From positions 1 through 64,000 of the forward strand of contig NZ_BPQR01000022.1 in NCBI RefSeq assembly GCF_022179345.1: a DNA stretch of 64,000 bases, given 5' to 3'. A model generated the notes under the pieces. That model saw nothing but the letters and a program-made list of their open reading frames with translations, searched no databases and had not been told where the DNA came from. The position numbers and the translations under genes were made by a program. This DNA is from Methylobacterium jeotgali (GTDB lineage Bacteria > Pseudomonadota > Alphaproteobacteria > Rhizobiales > Beijerinckiaceae). The stretch's first letter is position 1; each line of letters opens with the position of its first letter. This document shows, piece by piece, positions 63,750 to 64,000 of this stretch.

Positions 63750-64000
63750 CGGCCGGCCCTCCCCAAGCGGTCGGGCGCGAGGGCGGGTCGGGCTTCGCGG
63801 GTCTCGGGCATCGGACGCTCCGGGCTCGATGGTCGGGCGCAGGAGCGCCACGCGGGAATCGGTCTTGCTGCGCCGCAGCAAGGAGCGGACCGTCGAGATA
63901 GGACGCCGGGCGGGTGCCGTGAACCGCGGCTTGCGCATCGCAGACGCGCGCGAGGCGTCCGAGGCCGGCCCGCGTCCTGTGGACGGGCGGCCGCCAGAGT

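Overview
The window is high-GC DNA with alphaproteobacterial gene content. GyrB, a DUF2842 protein, CtaA/COX15, a cyo-type quinol oxidase with a SURF1 gene, DctABD and several exported orphan proteins all suggest Hyphomicrobiales, most likely Methylobacterium or Methylorubrum. The genus is my inference from protein character; no search was run. I saw no rRNA, tRNA, CRISPR array or intact transposase gene.

Region 1 (1-25.4 kb) is an accessory metal-resistance island. It opens with a partial GNAT acetyltransferase, an ABC exporter membrane domain without its ATPase, and a broken MerR gene. A small mer unit follows (merR, merT and a GDCCVxC Cys protein; no merA or merP), with a clear MerR operator. 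A second MerR-type regulator faces an operon of two CDF transporters, a ZIP transporter and a two-component system (4515-9088). Next come three small His-rich exported proteins, a small protein with a CHLHCGCH motif, and czcB-czcA-orphan-CDF. A short AT-richer islet carries two unknown small genes, then a 5'-truncated MFS gene and an EamA protein. A second two-component system (19127-21078) is followed, behind an 11-bp-period direct repeat, by three tandem copies of a COG4705-like membrane protein and one exported protein. This last block is the best candidate in the window for an undescribed system. The island ends with a frameshifted Uma2 gene and about 420 bp without a convincing gene, next to the 3' end of gyrB.

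Region 2 (25.4-40.8 kb) looks like chromosomal backbone: gyrB, a YcbL-type MBL hydrolase, a LysE exporter, a trehalose-synthase-type GH13 enzyme, a class A penicillin-binding protein, exported orphans, a hemolysin III/PAQR protein, heme A synthase and DUF2842.

Region 3 (41-57 kb) covers envelope polysaccharides and respiration. It has a CelD-type acyltransferase, a Wzz/BY-kinase protein with a degenerate ATP site and a Wza-type export lipoprotein; an MHS transporter; cyoABCD-SURF1; and a block of glycosyltransferases with a PIG-L deacetylase.

Region 4 (57-64 kb) has dctA facing dctBD, with a near-perfect sigma-54 promoter for dctA on the facing strand. It ends with two strong palindromes, an MTH1187-type thiamine-binding protein and an AraJ-like MFS exporter.
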